A DNA stretch of 64,000 nt from Vibrio sp. JC009 (GCF_029016485.1 NZ_CP092106.1:744001-808000); one strand, 5' to 3'. Positions 38,268 to 47,888 are shown, counted from the stretch's first letter. Notes: generated by a model from the sequence alone, not told the origin. Numbers and translations are program-made.

Positions 38268-38353
38268 ACTTAATTATTTTTTATCTGATAGAAGGAATGT
38301 AAACTTGCGCTATCATAGCGCATCAAAGCCTAACAAGCATCAGGGTGTATTAA

Positions 38354-38812
38354 GTGCAGTATTCAATTGAGCAGTATGACAAGCATGGCTTTCTTCAGGT
38401 GCCGGTATGGTTATCGCTAAGCTGGTTTTTTCTGGCTAAGGCCTGGGTGGTTTTTATTATGGCCGGAGTCAGCCGTGATGCCGGGGTTAAGGTGCTGGAA
38501 GTGATTTATCCGGTAACCTCCACTTTGTATATAGGTTTGATAGTTGGAGCTCCGGTGTTGATTTTATTTTGGCTGCTTGGTCTTCGGCATCCGGACCGGA
38601 AGTGGGTTTTGAAGGTGATTCATTACGGCAGGGCTTTAACGATAAGCGTGACACTGGCCCAGATTGGGCTTTCGGCTTATCAGGTCTATCTGGATGGCGG
38701 ACGCTTTAGCTGGGCAAATGCATTATCCCTGCTTATGCTGTTCTGGATTCTTATTTTTGTGATGAGAAGTCGGAGGGTAAGGGATTGTTTTCGCTCACCT
38801 TTGCTTAACTAA
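38354..38812 (+). CDS. DUF2919 (YfeZ-like) membrane protein
   Basis: This 152-residue protein has four hydrophobic segments. Its N-terminal YDKHGFLQVPVWLSLSWFFLAKAWVVF is typical of DUF2919 (E. coli YfeZ). It starts with GTG at 38354. In E. coli yfeZ lies near yfeX, a DyP-type peroxidase gene, and a DyP gene follows here too. The function is unknown. Confidence 0.78.
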   Translation: MQYSIEQYDKHGFLQVPVWLSLSWFFLAKAWVVFIMAGVSRDAGVKVLEVIYPVTSTLYIGLIVGAPVLILFWLLGLRHPDRKWVLKVIHYGRALTISVTLAQIGLSAYQVYLDGGRFSWANALSLLMLFWILIFVMRSRRVRDCFRSPLLN

Positions 38813-38915
38813 GAATGTCTATTGTATGACTAAAATCAATGTGATCCGGGCTTTGCGGTATACACTAGAACCTTAAACAAACGTTTACCCCCTTAATAAT
38901 AAAGAGAGAAAGAGT

Positions 38916-39818
38916 ATGTCAGTTTATCAATCTGCAATTGTCCCGGAAGCAGGGCCATTTGCATTATATGTTCAACTAAAAGTTCGTTCAGAAGCAGCAA
39001 AGGTGCTTGCTCAGGTTAAGTTGCTTCCGCAGTTAGTAAAAGAGCTGAACGATACTCAGCCAGGCGCAGACCTTACGGTTTCCGTCGCTTTTGATCATGG
39101 CTTCTGGTCTCAGACAAACCAGGCAATGCCTGAGGAGTTAATTCCTTTTGCTCCTTTAGGTGAGGGCGAGATCACCGCTCCGGCAACCGATGTGGATATG
39201 ATTATTCACTGCCATTCAAACCGTCATGATCTGCACTTCTATCTGCTTCGCAAGCTAATGGCTGAGATTTCTGAATTTGTCGATGTGGTGGATGAGACCT
39301 ACGGCTATCGCTACCTTGATGCCCGCGATATGACGGACTTTATTGATGGTACAGAAAATCCGGAAGGAGATGAGCGTGCAGAGGTAGCCATTATCCCTGA
39401 AGGTGAGTTCGCTGGTGGCAGCTATGTTCTGGCTCAGCGTTTTATTCACAATCTTCCGGCATGGAACCGCCTGTCTGTTTCTGCTCAGGAGAAGGTGATT
39501 GGCCGTACTAAGCCTGATTCTGTTGAGCTTGATGATGTTCCTGCTGCGTCGCATGTGGGCCGGGTGGATATCAAGGAAGAAGGTGTTGGCCTTAAGATTG
39601 TACGTCACAGCCTGCCATATGGCTCTGTTTCCGGCGATCACGGTCTGCTGTTTATCGCTTACTGTAATACGCTGCACAATATCAAAACCATGCTGGAAAG
39701 CATGTACGGTGTAACAGACGGTAAGACGGACCAGATGCTGCGCTTTACCAAAGCGGTGACGGGCGCTTATTTCTTTGCTCCGTGTGAAGAGATGCTGCAA
39801 AAGGTTGAAATCGCTTAA
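38916..39818 (+). CDS. DyP-type haem peroxidase (YfeX-like)
   Basis: This 300-residue protein has the DyP signature GXXDG (FIDGTENPEGDE, near residues 146-152), the distal aspartate and the proximal histidine region (ASHVGRVDIKEEG). It is the size of E. coli YfeX (299), a cytoplasmic porphyrin/haem peroxidase. GAGAGAAAG precedes the ATG. The physiological substrate is not known. Confidence 0.9.
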   Translation: MSVYQSAIVPEAGPFALYVQLKVRSEAAKVLAQVKLLPQLVKELNDTQPGADLTVSVAFDHGFWSQTNQAMPEELIPFAPLGEGEITAPATDVDMIIHCHSNRHDLHFYLLRKLMAEISEFVDVVDETYGYRYLDARDMTDFIDGTENPEGDERAEVAIIPEGEFAGGSYVLAQRFIHNLPAWNRLSVSAQEKVIGRTKPDSVELDDVPAASHVGRVDIKEEGVGLKIVRHSLPYGSVSGDHGLLFIAYCNTLHNIKTMLESMYGVTDGKTDQMLRFTKAVTGAYFFAPCEEMLQKVEIA

Positions 39819-39848
39819 TCCATTTACTGTTGTCATCCCCGCGGAGGC

Positions 39849-40106
39849 CTGACTCTTATACATAAGTTAAGGAGTCAAAGAACGCTCCTCCCCTTAGCCT
39901 CGGAAGGTTGGGTGTTCGAGGAAGTAGCATCGAAGGGGAGGTTGGGAGGGGTTGTTTCTCATGAGTTTAAGCTTTTGTGATTTAACCATGCATAGCATAA
40001 TCAACCCCCTCTAACTTCCCCTTCTATTAGCTTTATCAATCAGTTAGGCTTTTTCACTCAAGGGGGAGAACTGTTCTCTGGCCTCTCCATCAAATTGTTA
40101 TGCTCT
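39849..40106. mobile_element. MITE with Tn5/IS50-like ends, copy D (decayed right end)
   Basis: The left end CTGACTCTTATACATAAGT is one base from the Tn5 outer end. The core is in the same orientation as copy A. The right end is degraded (ATTGTTATGCTCTG), and no 9-bp duplication remains. It fills the gap between the DyP gene and the flagellin promoter at 40130. Confidence 0.85.
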
Positions 40107-40129
40107 GTTCCTGCAATATAAAAATCCTC

Positions 40130-40156
40130 TAAAGTTTCCCCACTTTCCGCCGATAC
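40130..40156 (+). promoter_or_regulatory. Sigma-28 (FliA) promoter of the first flagellin gene
   Basis: TAAAGTTT, 11 bases, GCCGATAC: a near-perfect match to the FliA consensus TAAAGTTT-N11-GCCGATAA. It lies 45 bases upstream of the ATG. Confidence 0.93.
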
Positions 40157-40200
40157 CAGCCTGAAAACCCATTTTTTATTGTTTTGTTTAAAAGGCATCC

Positions 40201-41334
40201 ATGGCTGTTACCGTTAATACCAATGTTCCTGCATTGATAGCACAACGTAACTTAGGATTGGCATCACATAAGCTGAGCCAGTCCCTTGAGCGTTTGTCTT
40301 CAGGAAACCGTATTAACAGTGCAAAAGATGACGCTGCCGGATTGCAGATCTCCAATCGTTTAGAGTCTCAGATGAGCGGCCTGGATATGGCGGTGAGAAA
40401 TGCCAACGATGGCATTTCCATTATGCAGACGGCGGAAGGGGCAATGAAAGAGACAACCAGCATACTTCAGCGTATGCGGGATCTTTCTCTGCAGTCGGCC
40501 AATGGTTCTAACAGTAAAGCGGACAGGGTTGCGCTTCAGGAAGAGATGTCAGCGCTGGACGATGAACTGAACCGGATTGCTGAAACCACCTCCTTTGGCG
40601 GAAGAAAGCTTCTTAATGGTAATTTTGCCAGTGCTTCTTTCCAGATAGGAGCGGGCTCTGGTGAAGCGGTTCAGGTTGGCCTGAAGAATATGCGTTCTGA
40701 TACCCGTGATATGGGCGGTATCTCCTATGTGGCAGAAGGGATGGCTGATAAGAGCTGGAAAGTGAAGGACGGAAAGAATACGTTCAATATGTCATTTACT
40801 AATGCTCAGGGCCGGGAAGAGAACATTCAGATTAAAGCTAAAGCGGGCGATGATATTGAAGAGCTGGCTACTTATATCAATGGTCAGACGGATGCGGTTT
40901 CTGCTTCGGTTAATGAAGACGGGCAGCTGCAGATATTTATGGCCGGAGATCGTGCCGGTGGCGCTATCAGTTTTAGTGGTGGCTTGGCAAGCGAGCTCTC
41001 CATGGCCGGTCCCGTGTATGAAACGGTGCATGATTTAGATATCACTAGCGTGGGTGGTTCGCAAAGGGCGGTATCGGTTATTGATAGCGCGCTGAAATTT
41101 GTAGATAGCCACCGTTCTGAGCTCGGTGCATATCAGAACCGTTTTGATCATGCGATTAATAATCTGAGCAATATCCACGAAAACTTAGCCAGCTCCAAGA
41201 GCCGGATAAAAGATACCGACTTTGCCAAAGAAACCACCGCCATGATCAGGCAACAGATACTTCAGCAAGTAAGCACTTCGGTTCTGGCACAGGCAAAACA
41301 GACGCCTAACCTTGCTTTGAGCTTGCTTGGGTAG
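40201..41334 (+). CDS. Flagellin (paralogue 1)
   Basis: This filament subunit has 377 residues. The conserved D0/D1 N-terminal region is [20 protein letters not shown] to [18 protein letters not shown] variable centre follows, then a C-terminal D1/D0 region ending [23 protein letters not shown]. It is closely related to the next gene. Codon use is less biased than in paralogue 2 (more GCC, CTT and AGC), which hints at lower expression. It lies upstream of glnS like the flaCDE-type locus of other vibrios, but I cannot assign the exact fla letter. Confidence 0.95.
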   Translation: MAVTVNTNVPALIAQRNLGLASHKLSQSLERLSSGNRINSAKDDAAGLQISNRLESQMSGLDMAVRNANDGISIMQTAEGAMKETTSILQRMRDLSLQSANGSNSKADRVALQEEMSALDDELNRIAETTSFGGRKLLNGNFASASFQIGAGSGEAVQVGLKNMRSDTRDMGGISYVAEGMADKSWKVKDGKNTFNMSFTNAQGREENIQIKAKAGDDIEELATYINGQTDAVSASVNEDGQLQIFMAGDRAGGAISFSGGLASELSMAGPVYETVHDLDITSVGGSQRAVSVIDSALKFVDSHRSELGAYQNRFDHAINNLSNIHENLASSKSRIKDTDFAKETTAMIRQQILQQVSTSVLAQAKQTPNLALSLLG

Positions 41335-41468
41335 TTTTTACAGGTTCCTCCTTTCGACAACAATCAGCAAAACTTTAGTTATTATTTATCCTTTTTTATC
41401 GGTTTTCTGCTGTTTCTCACGATAAATACCCCAAACGGATTTTTTTATAAAAAATCGAAAAAAAAACC

Positions 41469-41495
41469 TAAAGGAATTCTGAACCGAGCCGTTAA
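41469..41495 (+). promoter_or_regulatory. Sigma-28 (FliA) promoter of the second flagellin gene
   Basis: TAAAG, 14 bases, GCCGTTAA fits the FliA consensus spacing, 82 bases upstream of the ATG. The preceding intergenic DNA is A/T-rich, with A and T runs. Confidence 0.88.
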
Positions 41496-41576
41496 TGAAA
41501 GTATCTTTGAGAGAACTACTTGGTTTTCCGAGACGTCGGAAACCGCTAAACCGGAAAATCAATTGGAGAAATCACC

Positions 41577-42707
41577 ATGGCAGTTAATGTAAATACCAAC
41601 GTAGCAGCAATGACAGCTCAACGACACCTGAACAGTGCAGCTAACAACCTGAATGGTTCAATGGAACGTTTGTCTTCTGGCTTCAAAATCAACAGCGCAA
41701 AAGACGACGCAGCGGGTCTTCAAATCTCTAACCGTTTGAACGTACAGAGTCGCGGTCTGGATGTAGCGGTACGAAATGCAAACGACGGCATCTCGATTGC
41801 TCAGACAGCAGAAGGTGCGATGAAAGAGACCACCAACATCCTGCAACGTATGCGTGACCTTTCACTACAATCAGCGAATGGCTCTAACACTAAGGCAGAC
41901 CGTGTAGCGATTCAGGAAGAGGTTGTGGCACTGAATGACGAACTGAACCGTATCGCAGAAACCACATCTTTCGGTGGTAACCGTCTGCTAAACGGTACTC
42001 ACGGTACTAAGTCATTCCAGATTGGCGCAGACAACGGTGAAGCGGTAATGCTTCAGCTAAAAGACATGCGCTCTGATAACGCAATGATGGGTGGCGAAAG
42101 CTACAAAGCAGAAAATGGTCAGGGTAAAGACTGGAAAGTATCCCAGGACTCTACTTTCACCATGAGCATGACTGACAAGTTCGGTGACCTTCAGGAAATC
42201 ACAGTAAACGCGAAAGCGGGTGACGATATTGAAGAGCTTGCGACTTACATCAACGGTCAGCAGGATCTGGTAAAAGCTTCAGTCGATGAAGAAGGCCGTC
42301 TGCAGGTATTTGCAGGTAACAACAAGGTTGAAGGCGATGTATCCTTCGGTGGCGATATTGCCGGTGAATTGGGCATGGGTGGTCCGACAGCAGTAACGGT
42401 TGATACTATCGATGTAACATCAGTAGGTGGTTCACAGGAAGCGGTAGCGATTGTGGATGCGGCCCTGAAATATGTAGACCAGCACCGTTCAGAGCTGGGT
42501 GCATTCCAGAACCGATTCGACCATGCGATTAACAACTTAGACAACATCAACGAAAACGTGAATGCGTCTAAGAGCCGAATCAAGGATACAGACTTCGCGA
42601 AGGAAACCACTTCGATGACCAAGTCTCAGATTCTGCAGCAGGCTTCTACTTCTGTGCTGGCACAGGCGAAGCAGGCACCAAACTCAGCACTAAGCCTGCT
42701 AGGTTAA
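41577..42707 (+). CDS. Flagellin (paralogue 2)
   Basis: This 376-residue flagellin begins [20 protein letters not shown] and ends [20 protein letters not shown]. Its D0/D1 regions are nearly the same as those of paralogue 1, while the central region ([20 protein letters not shown] and after) differs. Codon use is strongly biased to major codons, as expected of an abundant protein. GGAG lies 9 bases before the ATG, and a strong terminator follows. The tandem arrangement fits a locus encoding a multi-flagellin filament. Confidence 0.96.
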   Translation: MAVNVNTNVAAMTAQRHLNSAANNLNGSMERLSSGFKINSAKDDAAGLQISNRLNVQSRGLDVAVRNANDGISIAQTAEGAMKETTNILQRMRDLSLQSANGSNTKADRVAIQEEVVALNDELNRIAETTSFGGNRLLNGTHGTKSFQIGADNGEAVMLQLKDMRSDNAMMGGESYKAENGQGKDWKVSQDSTFTMSMTDKFGDLQEITVNAKAGDDIEELATYINGQQDLVKASVDEEGRLQVFAGNNKVEGDVSFGGDIAGELGMGGPTAVTVDTIDVTSVGGSQEAVAIVDAALKYVDQHRSELGAFQNRFDHAINNLDNINENVNASKSRIKDTDFAKETTSMTKSQILQQASTSVLAQAKQAPNSALSLLG

Positions 42708-42763
42708 TAGCCGGAAATAGTGCAAGGCGGACATTAACGCCATCCTGCGAAAGCAGGAACTCT

Positions 42764-42789
42764 AAAAGCCCGGGCCGCCGGGCTTTTTT
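42764..42789 (+). terminator. Flagellin terminator
   Basis: AAAAGCCCGG-GCCG-CCGGGCTTTTTT, a 9-10 bp GC-rich stem with a T run. Confidence 0.92.
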
Positions 42790-42915
42790 CTTGCGTATAA
42801 TTTATCCAACCAGTAAGAAATAAAGCAGAATTTCACACTTTATATTGTTTAATGACTCAGAATATTGGATCATTAGCGATTATTTCTGACAATCCCAAAA
42901 AACTGAGGTGTTTAG

Positions 42916-44586
42916 ATGAGTGAAGCTGAGGCTAGACCATCGAATTTTATCCGCCAGATTATTGATAAAGACCTGGCTGATGGTACACATACCAGCGTGC
43001 ATACTCGATTCCCGCCGGAGCCAAATGGCTACCTGCATATCGGTCACGCTAAATCTATCTGTTTAAACTTTGGAATTGCTCAGGACTATCAGGGACAATG
43101 TAATCTGCGTTTTGATGATACAAACCCTGAAAAAGAAGATGTCGAGTACGTTGAGTCGATTAAAAACGATGTGCACTGGTTGGGCTTTGAGTGGTCGGAT
43201 GAAATTTGCTATTCATCTAACTACTTCGACAAGCTATATGATTATGCAGTTGAATTAATTAACAAAGGCTTAGCGTATGTTGAAGAGCTAAGTCCAGAGC
43301 AAATTCGTGAATACCGCGGTACGCTAAAAGAGCCGGGTAAGCACAGCCCATACCGTGACCGTAGTGTTGAAGAGAACCTGGCGCTGTTTGAAAAGATGCG
43401 CGCAGGTGAGTTCGAAGAGGGTAAAGCCTGTCTTCGCGCCAAGATCGATATGGCGTCACCCTTTATGGTTATGCGTGATCCGGTGCTTTACCGTGTCCGT
43501 TTTGCTGAGCACCATCAGACAGGTGACAAGTGGTGCATCTACCCGATGTACGACTTTACTCACTGTATTTCCGATGCGCTGGAAGGCATTACCCACTCTA
43601 TCTGTACGCTGGAGTTCCAGGATAACCGTCGTCTGTACGACTGGGTTCTGGATAATATCACTATCGATTGCCAGCCTCGTCAGTACGAGTTCAGCCGCCT
43701 GAATCTTGAATACACAGTGATGTCTAAGCGTAAGCTAAACCAGCTTGTGACTGACAACCTGGTTAACGGCTGGGATGACCCTCGTATGCCGACCATTTCA
43801 GGCCTGCGTCGCCGTGGCTTTACTCCTGCTTCTATCCGTGAGTTCTGTAAGCGTATTGGTGTAACCAAGCAGGAAAACATGATCGAGTTTGGATCTCTTG
43901 AATCCTGTATCCGTGACGATCTGAACGAGAATGCTGCGCGTGCAATGGCGGTTCTTGAGCCGGTGAAAATCGTGATTGAAAACTTCGCTGAAGGTGAAGT
44001 TGAGACACTAAACATCGCAAACCACCCGAACAAGCCAGAAATGGGTACCCGTGAAGTGCCGTTCAGCCGTGAAATCTGGATTGAACGCGAAGACTTCCGC
44101 GAAGAAGCGAACAAGAAATACAAGCGTCTGGTACTTGGAAAAGAAGTTCGTCTGCGTGGTGCTTATGTGATTAAGGCTGAGCGTATTGAAAAAGACGCTG
44201 AAGGCAATATCACCACTATCTTCTGTACTTATGATGCGGATACTCTGGGCAAAAACCCGGCTGACGGCCGTAAAGTAAAAGGTGTAATCCACTGGGTTTC
44301 AGCGGATAAAGGTGTTCCGGCTGAAATTCGTCTGTATGACCGCCTGTTCACTGTGCCAAACCCGGCAGCAGCAGAAGACTTTACTTCAGTAATCAACCCT
44401 GAATCTCTGGTTGTAATGAATGGCTTTGTTGAGCCAAGCCTGAAAGAAGCACAAGCAGAAGTGGGTTATCAGTTTGAGCGTACAGGTTACTTCTGTTCGG
44501 ATGTTAAAGACTCTCAGCCTGAGGCGCTGGTGTTTAACCGTACTGTCGGTCTGCGTGATACCTGGGCGAAGATCGAAGCTAATTAA
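42916..44586 (+). CDS. glnS: Glutaminyl-tRNA synthetase
   Basis: GlnS charges tRNA-Gln; it is a class Ib synthetase that acts in the cytoplasm. The HIGH motif is in [17 protein letters not shown] near residue 40, and the KMSKS-type motif in [13 protein letters not shown] near residue 270. Two C-terminal beta-barrel anticodon-binding domains are present. The 556 residues compare with 554 in E. coli. Its substrates are encoded by the three tRNA-Gln(UUG) genes at 18.8-19.9 kb. Confidence 0.98.
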   Translation: MSEAEARPSNFIRQIIDKDLADGTHTSVHTRFPPEPNGYLHIGHAKSICLNFGIAQDYQGQCNLRFDDTNPEKEDVEYVESIKNDVHWLGFEWSDEICYSSNYFDKLYDYAVELINKGLAYVEELSPEQIREYRGTLKEPGKHSPYRDRSVEENLALFEKMRAGEFEEGKACLRAKIDMASPFMVMRDPVLYRVRFAEHHQTGDKWCIYPMYDFTHCISDALEGITHSICTLEFQDNRRLYDWVLDNITIDCQPRQYEFSRLNLEYTVMSKRKLNQLVTDNLVNGWDDPRMPTISGLRRRGFTPASIREFCKRIGVTKQENMIEFGSLESCIRDDLNENAARAMAVLEPVKIVIENFAEGEVETLNIANHPNKPEMGTREVPFSREIWIEREDFREEANKKYKRLVLGKEVRLRGAYVIKAERIEKDAEGNITTIFCTYDADTLGKNPADGRKVKGVIHWVSADKGVPAEIRLYDRLFTVPNPAAAEDFTSVINPESLVVMNGFVEPSLKEAQAEVGYQFERTGYFCSDVKDSQPEALVFNRTVGLRDTWAKIEAN

Positions 44587-44587
44587 G

Positions 44588-44634
44588 GCTCTGGGGGCCT
44601 GGGGGCGGTCGCTTCGCTCCCAGGACTCTGGGAA
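44588..44634. repeat. GGCCCTGGG-type palindromic repeat
   Basis: CTCTGGGGGCCTGGG and the hairpin GGCGGTCGCTTCGCTCCC, then CCCAGGACTCTGGG, lie directly after the glnS stop codon. They may serve as its terminator. Confidence 0.65.
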
Positions 44635-44950
44635 GCAGGCATAAAAAAGCAGCATCCAGGTGCAAGCCATAGCCAGCATCCGCAACCGCGTTAACTTAGT
44701 CCACCCAACTTGTACGGATCACTGTAGGATAGGACTAAAGTTTCATACTTAGCTTACTCGTTTTTGGACAAAAGCGACTTGGGCGTTCTGGCCTAAATCT
44801 ACCCTTCTAATAACTTCCGGTGTCCCCAAATGATGAACGGCACCACTTTTCGTGATGCTGAACCTGAAAGCTTTTGGACAAAAACGAGCATTGCTATTTG
44901 AAATGGCACGCTTTCTTTATGCAATAATATTGTTAAATTAGTCACCGTTC
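44635..44950. other. Intergenic DNA without a recognised gene
   Basis: No convincing reading frame or RNA was seen between glnS and IS element 2. The only regularity is a 12-bp direct repeat, TTTTGGACAAAA, at 44762-44773 and 44872-44883, each followed by a related GCGAC or ACGAG. Its meaning is unknown. Confidence 0.5.
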
Positions 44951-44965
44951 TCTCGTTCCCATGCT
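44951..44965. repeat. REP-like palindrome, left part of the copy split by IS element 2
   Basis: TCTCGTTCCCATGCT is continued after the IS by CTCCAGCGTGGGAATGCATA (from 46292). Rejoined, the two halves form the same palindrome as the intact copy at 22588. Confidence 0.85.
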
Positions 44966-44980
44966 TATATGGACTCCCGG

Positions 44981-45183
44981 GTGTTGTCAAAAAGTTTATT
45001 AGAACAGAGGTCAGATGCTTGCTTATATACGGGCTCTAACTGAGGAGCTACCTCGGCCTCTTCGATGTATTCGCACCTTCATGACTTTATCTCCCGCACG
45101 GTAGTTTCTACCTGAGCATGGGCCAGTCTCTTGAAGGTTGGTCTTACCTGTTTGTTCTTACGTTCTTTTTGACTAACCTGGTA
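44981..45183 (-). ncRNA. Candidate bridge/seek RNA of IS element 2
   Basis: Read on the minus strand, the first stem-loop (45075-45138) has outer stem ACCTTCA/TGAAGGT and inner hairpin GGTAG-AAA-CTACC. Its 5' internal strand contains CCCATGCTC (45114-45122), complementary to GAGCATGGG at the target junction. Its 3' strand contains GCGGGAG, 6 of 7 identical to GCTGGAG on the left target side. The second has inner hairpin GAGG-TAGCT-CCTC. On its 5' side ATACATC (45064-45070) complements the left end GATGTAT, and on its 3' side ATATAAG equals the right end plus junction. The architecture matches the candidate RNA of element 1, including the TAGC loop. Confidence 0.78.
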
Positions 45184-46221
45184 TTAAGCCACAAGTGGTT
45201 GTGGCTTATATTCCTCATCACTTTTTATCATGGCAAGAGCCGTTCTCACCGTTTTATTTGCCAAAGCAATAGCTGCAACTTTTTTGCCTCGCCTTGTGGT
45301 CAGATCTTTAAGCCATTGCTCTTTTCCTGTCCGGGCTTCTCGTTTTTCCAGTTTACACACAACTGTTAAGGCTCCTCGAAAGAGTGCACTACGCAACATG
45401 TTGTGACCACACTTTTTAGCGATAGAACCTATTTTCTGTTTACCACCACTACTGTGTTGAACGGGTGTTAACCCCAGACAAGCTGAAGCTTCTCTACCCT
45501 TACTAAAATGCTCTGCCTGGCCTAACGCTACTTTTAATAAAACTGAGCATACTGGGCCAACCCCCTCCAGAGCTTGTAACCGCCTGCACACTTTATCTTG
45601 CGCTATTGACTGCTGTAGTTGTTGTGTAAAAGCTTCTACTTGCTCTATCAAATTTATAAACTGCTCATACATCTGACTCAGGCAAGCTCTAAACTGGCCG
45701 GTTAATCCGTTATCAGCGTCCTCAAGAACATAAGGAATGGCTTCTCTCAATGCTTTATCACCTTTAGTGATCGGAATGCCAAACTCCAGTAAATAGGAAC
45801 GCAGTTGATTACTTATACTTACCTTCTGCCTAACCAGTAGATCTCGCATATGAACGATGGATTGCTGACACTGCTCTTCAACGGTTGGTATGCGACAGGA
45901 TTTTATTTGAGATTGCGTAGCTGCGATAGCAATGGCAATAGCGTCATTGGCATCGGTTTTTTGGCCCTGCCTGAATGCAGCTGCCCGACGTGGGGCAATA
46001 GCCTTCACTTCATGCCCTTGCTCTTTAGCATATCGAGCCCAATAGTTGGTTGTACTGCATGACTCCATTGCTACCAGTGTTGCTTTTTCCCTGGCTAAAA
46101 ATTCCAGCAGTTTCTTACGGCTCATTTCTCGATTAAAAATAATCTTGCCATCGAAATTCATCTTACAGACCTGAAAAACACTCTTTGCAAGGTCAATAGC
46201 AATAACGGTAGAATATTTCAT
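45184..46221 (-). CDS. IS110-family transposase, IS1111 type (element 2)
   Basis: This DEDD recombinase has 345 residues. D10 (VIAIDLAKS), E53 (LVAMESCSTTNYW) and D90/D93 (QKTDANDAIAIA) lie at the same positions as in element 1's protein. The C-terminal Tnp20 domain contains LQALEGVGPVCSVLL and LGLTPVQHSSGGKQ with the expected serine. It is intact and probably active. Overall similarity to element 1's transposase is limited outside the motifs, so these are two distinct IS species of one group. Confidence 0.95.
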   Translation of the reverse strand: MKYSTVIAIDLAKSVFQVCKMNFDGKIIFNREMSRKKLLEFLAREKATLVAMESCSTTNYWARYAKEQGHEVKAIAPRRAAAFRQGQKTDANDAIAIAIAATQSQIKSCRIPTVEEQCQQSIVHMRDLLVRQKVSISNQLRSYLLEFGIPITKGDKALREAIPYVLEDADNGLTGQFRACLSQMYEQFINLIEQVEAFTQQLQQSIAQDKVCRRLQALEGVGPVCSVLLKVALGQAEHFSKGREASACLGLTPVQHSSGGKQKIGSIAKKCGHNMLRSALFRGALTVVCKLEKREARTGKEQWLKDLTTRRGKKVAAIALANKTVRTALAMIKSDEEYKPQPLVA

Positions 46222-46291
46222 GTATGGACTCCTTTTGTAAAAGTTTGGTCGCTTATTACGCTACTCCTGAGGGAGCCGGGAGTCCATACAT

Positions 46292-46436
46292 CTCCAGCGT
46301 GGGAATGCATACCACGGCTGGAGGTATTCTCGTAAACCACTAAAAGTAGAGAAAATAAGTCCAGTGGCAGTTTATACTCTGGCTGGTAGTTTTGAGTCTG
46401 ACATGCATTCCCACGGAGGACCATGGGAACGAGTGG
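46292..46436. repeat. REP-like pair: right part of the split copy and an intact inverted copy
   Basis: The right half of the split palindrome (46292-46312, CTCCAGCGTGGGAATGCATA) is followed about 90 bp later by an inverted copy (46402-46436, ACATGCATTCCCACGGAGG then CCATGGGAACGAG). The same inverted-pair layout, with similar spacing, occurs around IS element 1. The rest of the gap to the fur terminator (46437-46583) shows nothing recognisable. Confidence 0.8.
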
Positions 46437-46583
46437 TCTGCATAATTATTCAGATTTAAATCTAATGCTTTAAGTCCTGAAACTGCTAACTTCCGGCAGG
46501 ATTTATCTTATAAGAAGACTGTATTTGATTGCGGGCGCGGACGTTAAGTAGACCAAATCGACAGACAGAAAACTGTCCAATAT

Positions 46584-46616
46584 AAAACCCCCATAGGGTT
46601 GACTCTATGGGGGTTT
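46584..46616 (-). terminator. fur terminator
   Basis: AAACCCCCATAG and CTATGGGGGTTT form a 12-bp stem with a 7-nt loop, followed on the minus strand by TTTTATA, about 70 bases past the fur stop. Confidence 0.88.
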
Positions 46617-46688
46617 CTTCATTACTTAACCACAGAAAACGTAGTGGCTTGATCCAGGTGCTGGTTTTTCTTTATCCGCAATTCACAC

Positions 46689-47135
46689 TTATTTCTTATC
46701 GTGTGCCTTAGGGTCTTCTTTGCACTTGCCGCCAACACAGTTGCCGTAAAGGTACAGGCTGTGGTTGGTTAGCTCAATATTGTGCTCAAGGGCGATCTCT
46801 TTCTGGCGCTTTTCGATCATTTCGTCAGAAAATTCGATTACTGTGCCGCAGTCCAGACAAACCAGGTGATCGTGGTGGTGCTGAGTTGCCAGTTCGAATA
46901 CAGATTTTCCACCCTCAAAGTGGTGACGGGTGACGATGCCGGCATCATCAAACTGGTTTAGTACACGGTATACTGTCGCCAGGCCGATCTCTTCCCCAAG
47001 ATCGATCAACTTTTTATACAATTCTTCAGCACTGATATGCTGGCAACTTGGCTGTTGCAGAATTTCTAAAATCTTTAGCCGGGGCAGGGTAACTTTTAGT
47101 CCTGCGTCCTTTAGTGCTTTATTGTTGTCTGACAT
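46689..47135 (-). CDS. fur: Ferric uptake regulator Fur
   Basis: Fur is the Fe(II)-dependent repressor of iron-uptake genes. The 148-residue protein has an N-terminal winged helix (LPRLKILEILQQPSCQHISAEELYKKL, then GLATVYRVLNQFDDAGIV). A C-terminal dimerisation and metal-binding domain carries ATQHHHDHLVCLDCGTVIEF and a CVGGKC motif. It follows fldA on the same strand, the usual fldA-fur order. A Fur-box-like sequence lies about 100 bases upstream. Confidence 0.97.
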   Translation of the reverse strand: MSDNNKALKDAGLKVTLPRLKILEILQQPSCQHISAEELYKKLIDLGEEIGLATVYRVLNQFDDAGIVTRHHFEGGKSVFELATQHHHDHLVCLDCGTVIEFSDEMIEKRQKEIALEHNIELTNHSLYLYGNCVGGKCKEDPKAHDKK

Positions 47136-47233
47136 ACTCTTTCCTGTAGATGAACTGTATAAAACGTTTCGACAGTCTTAATTGGTTTATTATAGGTTAC
47201 TGAGCGGTAACAATAAACCACAATCTTATGAAG

Positions 47234-47252
47234 GATAAGAATTATTACTATT
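47234..47252 (-). promoter_or_regulatory. Fur-box-like site upstream of fur
   Basis: GATAAGAATTATTACTATT matches the 19-bp Fur box GATAATGATAATCATTATC at about 13 positions. Its location upstream of fur suits autoregulation. This is inferred from sequence only. Confidence 0.45.
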
Positions 47253-47253
47253 C

Positions 47254-47282
47254 AAAAAACGCCTCATTAAGAGGCGTTTTAT
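47254..47282 (-). terminator. fldA terminator
   Basis: AAAACGCCTC and GAGGCGTTTT form a stem with a 4-6 nt loop, followed on the minus strand by TTTTTT. It lies 28 bases past the fldA stop and separates fldA from fur. Confidence 0.9.
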
Positions 47283-47309
47283 CAATCAGATGTCGGGAAA
47301 TGGAAAGGA

Positions 47310-47837
47310 TTAGTCTTCCAGTTCAGCCAGGCACATTTCGTCGTAGATCTGGTTAACCCACTTGTTTACACGCTCTTCTGTCAGTTCCGGCTGGCGGTCT
47401 TCGTCGATGCACAGACCAACAAAAGTGCTGTCATCAACCAGTGCCTTAGAAGCTTCGAATTCATAACCTTCAGTAGGCCAGTTACCCAGAATGGTACCGC
47501 CTTTGTTTTCTACGATGTCACGGATATCACCCATCGCATCACAGAAGTACTCAGCGTAGTCTTCCTGATCACCACAGCCAAAAATAGCAACAAGCTTTGT
47601 TGAAAAATCAATTGCTTCCAGTTCAGGGAAGAAATCATCCCAGTCACACTGAGCTTCGCCGTAGTACCAGGTTGGGATACCCAGGATAAGAAGATCGAAG
47701 TTATCTACATCTTCTTTGCTGCTTTTTGCAATATCCTGCACCTGTACTAATTTACTGCTTAGTTGTTTTTGGATCATCTTTGCGACAGCTTCTGTATTGC
47801 CTGTGTCGCTGCCAAAGAAGAGACCTACGCTTGCCAT
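47310..47837 (-). CDS. fldA: Flavodoxin FldA
   Basis: FldA is an FMN-containing electron carrier that serves ribonucleotide reductase activation, MetH reactivation and IspG/IspH. The FMN phosphate loop GLFFGSDTGNTEAVAKM is at residues 4-20. The flavin-flanking aromatic loops are in GIPTWYYGEAQCDWDDF and FGCGDQEDYAEYF. The 175 residues compare with 176 in E. coli. Four genes (ybfF, DUF2788, fldA and fur) lie in one direction here. Confidence 0.97.
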   Translation of the reverse strand: MASVGLFFGSDTGNTEAVAKMIQKQLSSKLVQVQDIAKSSKEDVDNFDLLILGIPTWYYGEAQCDWDDFFPELEAIDFSTKLVAIFGCGDQEDYAEYFCDAMGDIRDIVENKGGTILGNWPTEGYEFEASKALVDDSTFVGLCIDEDRQPELTEERVNKWVNQIYDEMCLAELED

Positions 47838-47888
47838 ATATGATTACCTATCTATTATTTTGTTAACGTTGGCGAAAGAGGGAGTTGA

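Larger units (their letters stand above)
44966..46291 (-). mobile_element. IS110-family (IS1111-type) insertion sequence, element 2
   Basis: The transposase gene is flanked by perfect 13-bp subterminal inverted repeats TATGGACTCCCGG (44968-44980) and CCGGGAGTCCATA (46276-46288). About 200 non-coding bases lie on the downstream side of the gene. The element sits in the loop of a REP-like palindrome, with the dinucleotide CT present on both sides (44964-44965 and 46292-46293). It shares the ATGGACTCCC terminal motif with element 1, but the proteins are clearly different. Confidence 0.93.

Noticed and set aside
44799..44990. Small minus-strand frame upstream of IS element 2
   Set aside because: It has no homology that I recognise and crosses the REP/IS boundary, so it is not credible as a gene.
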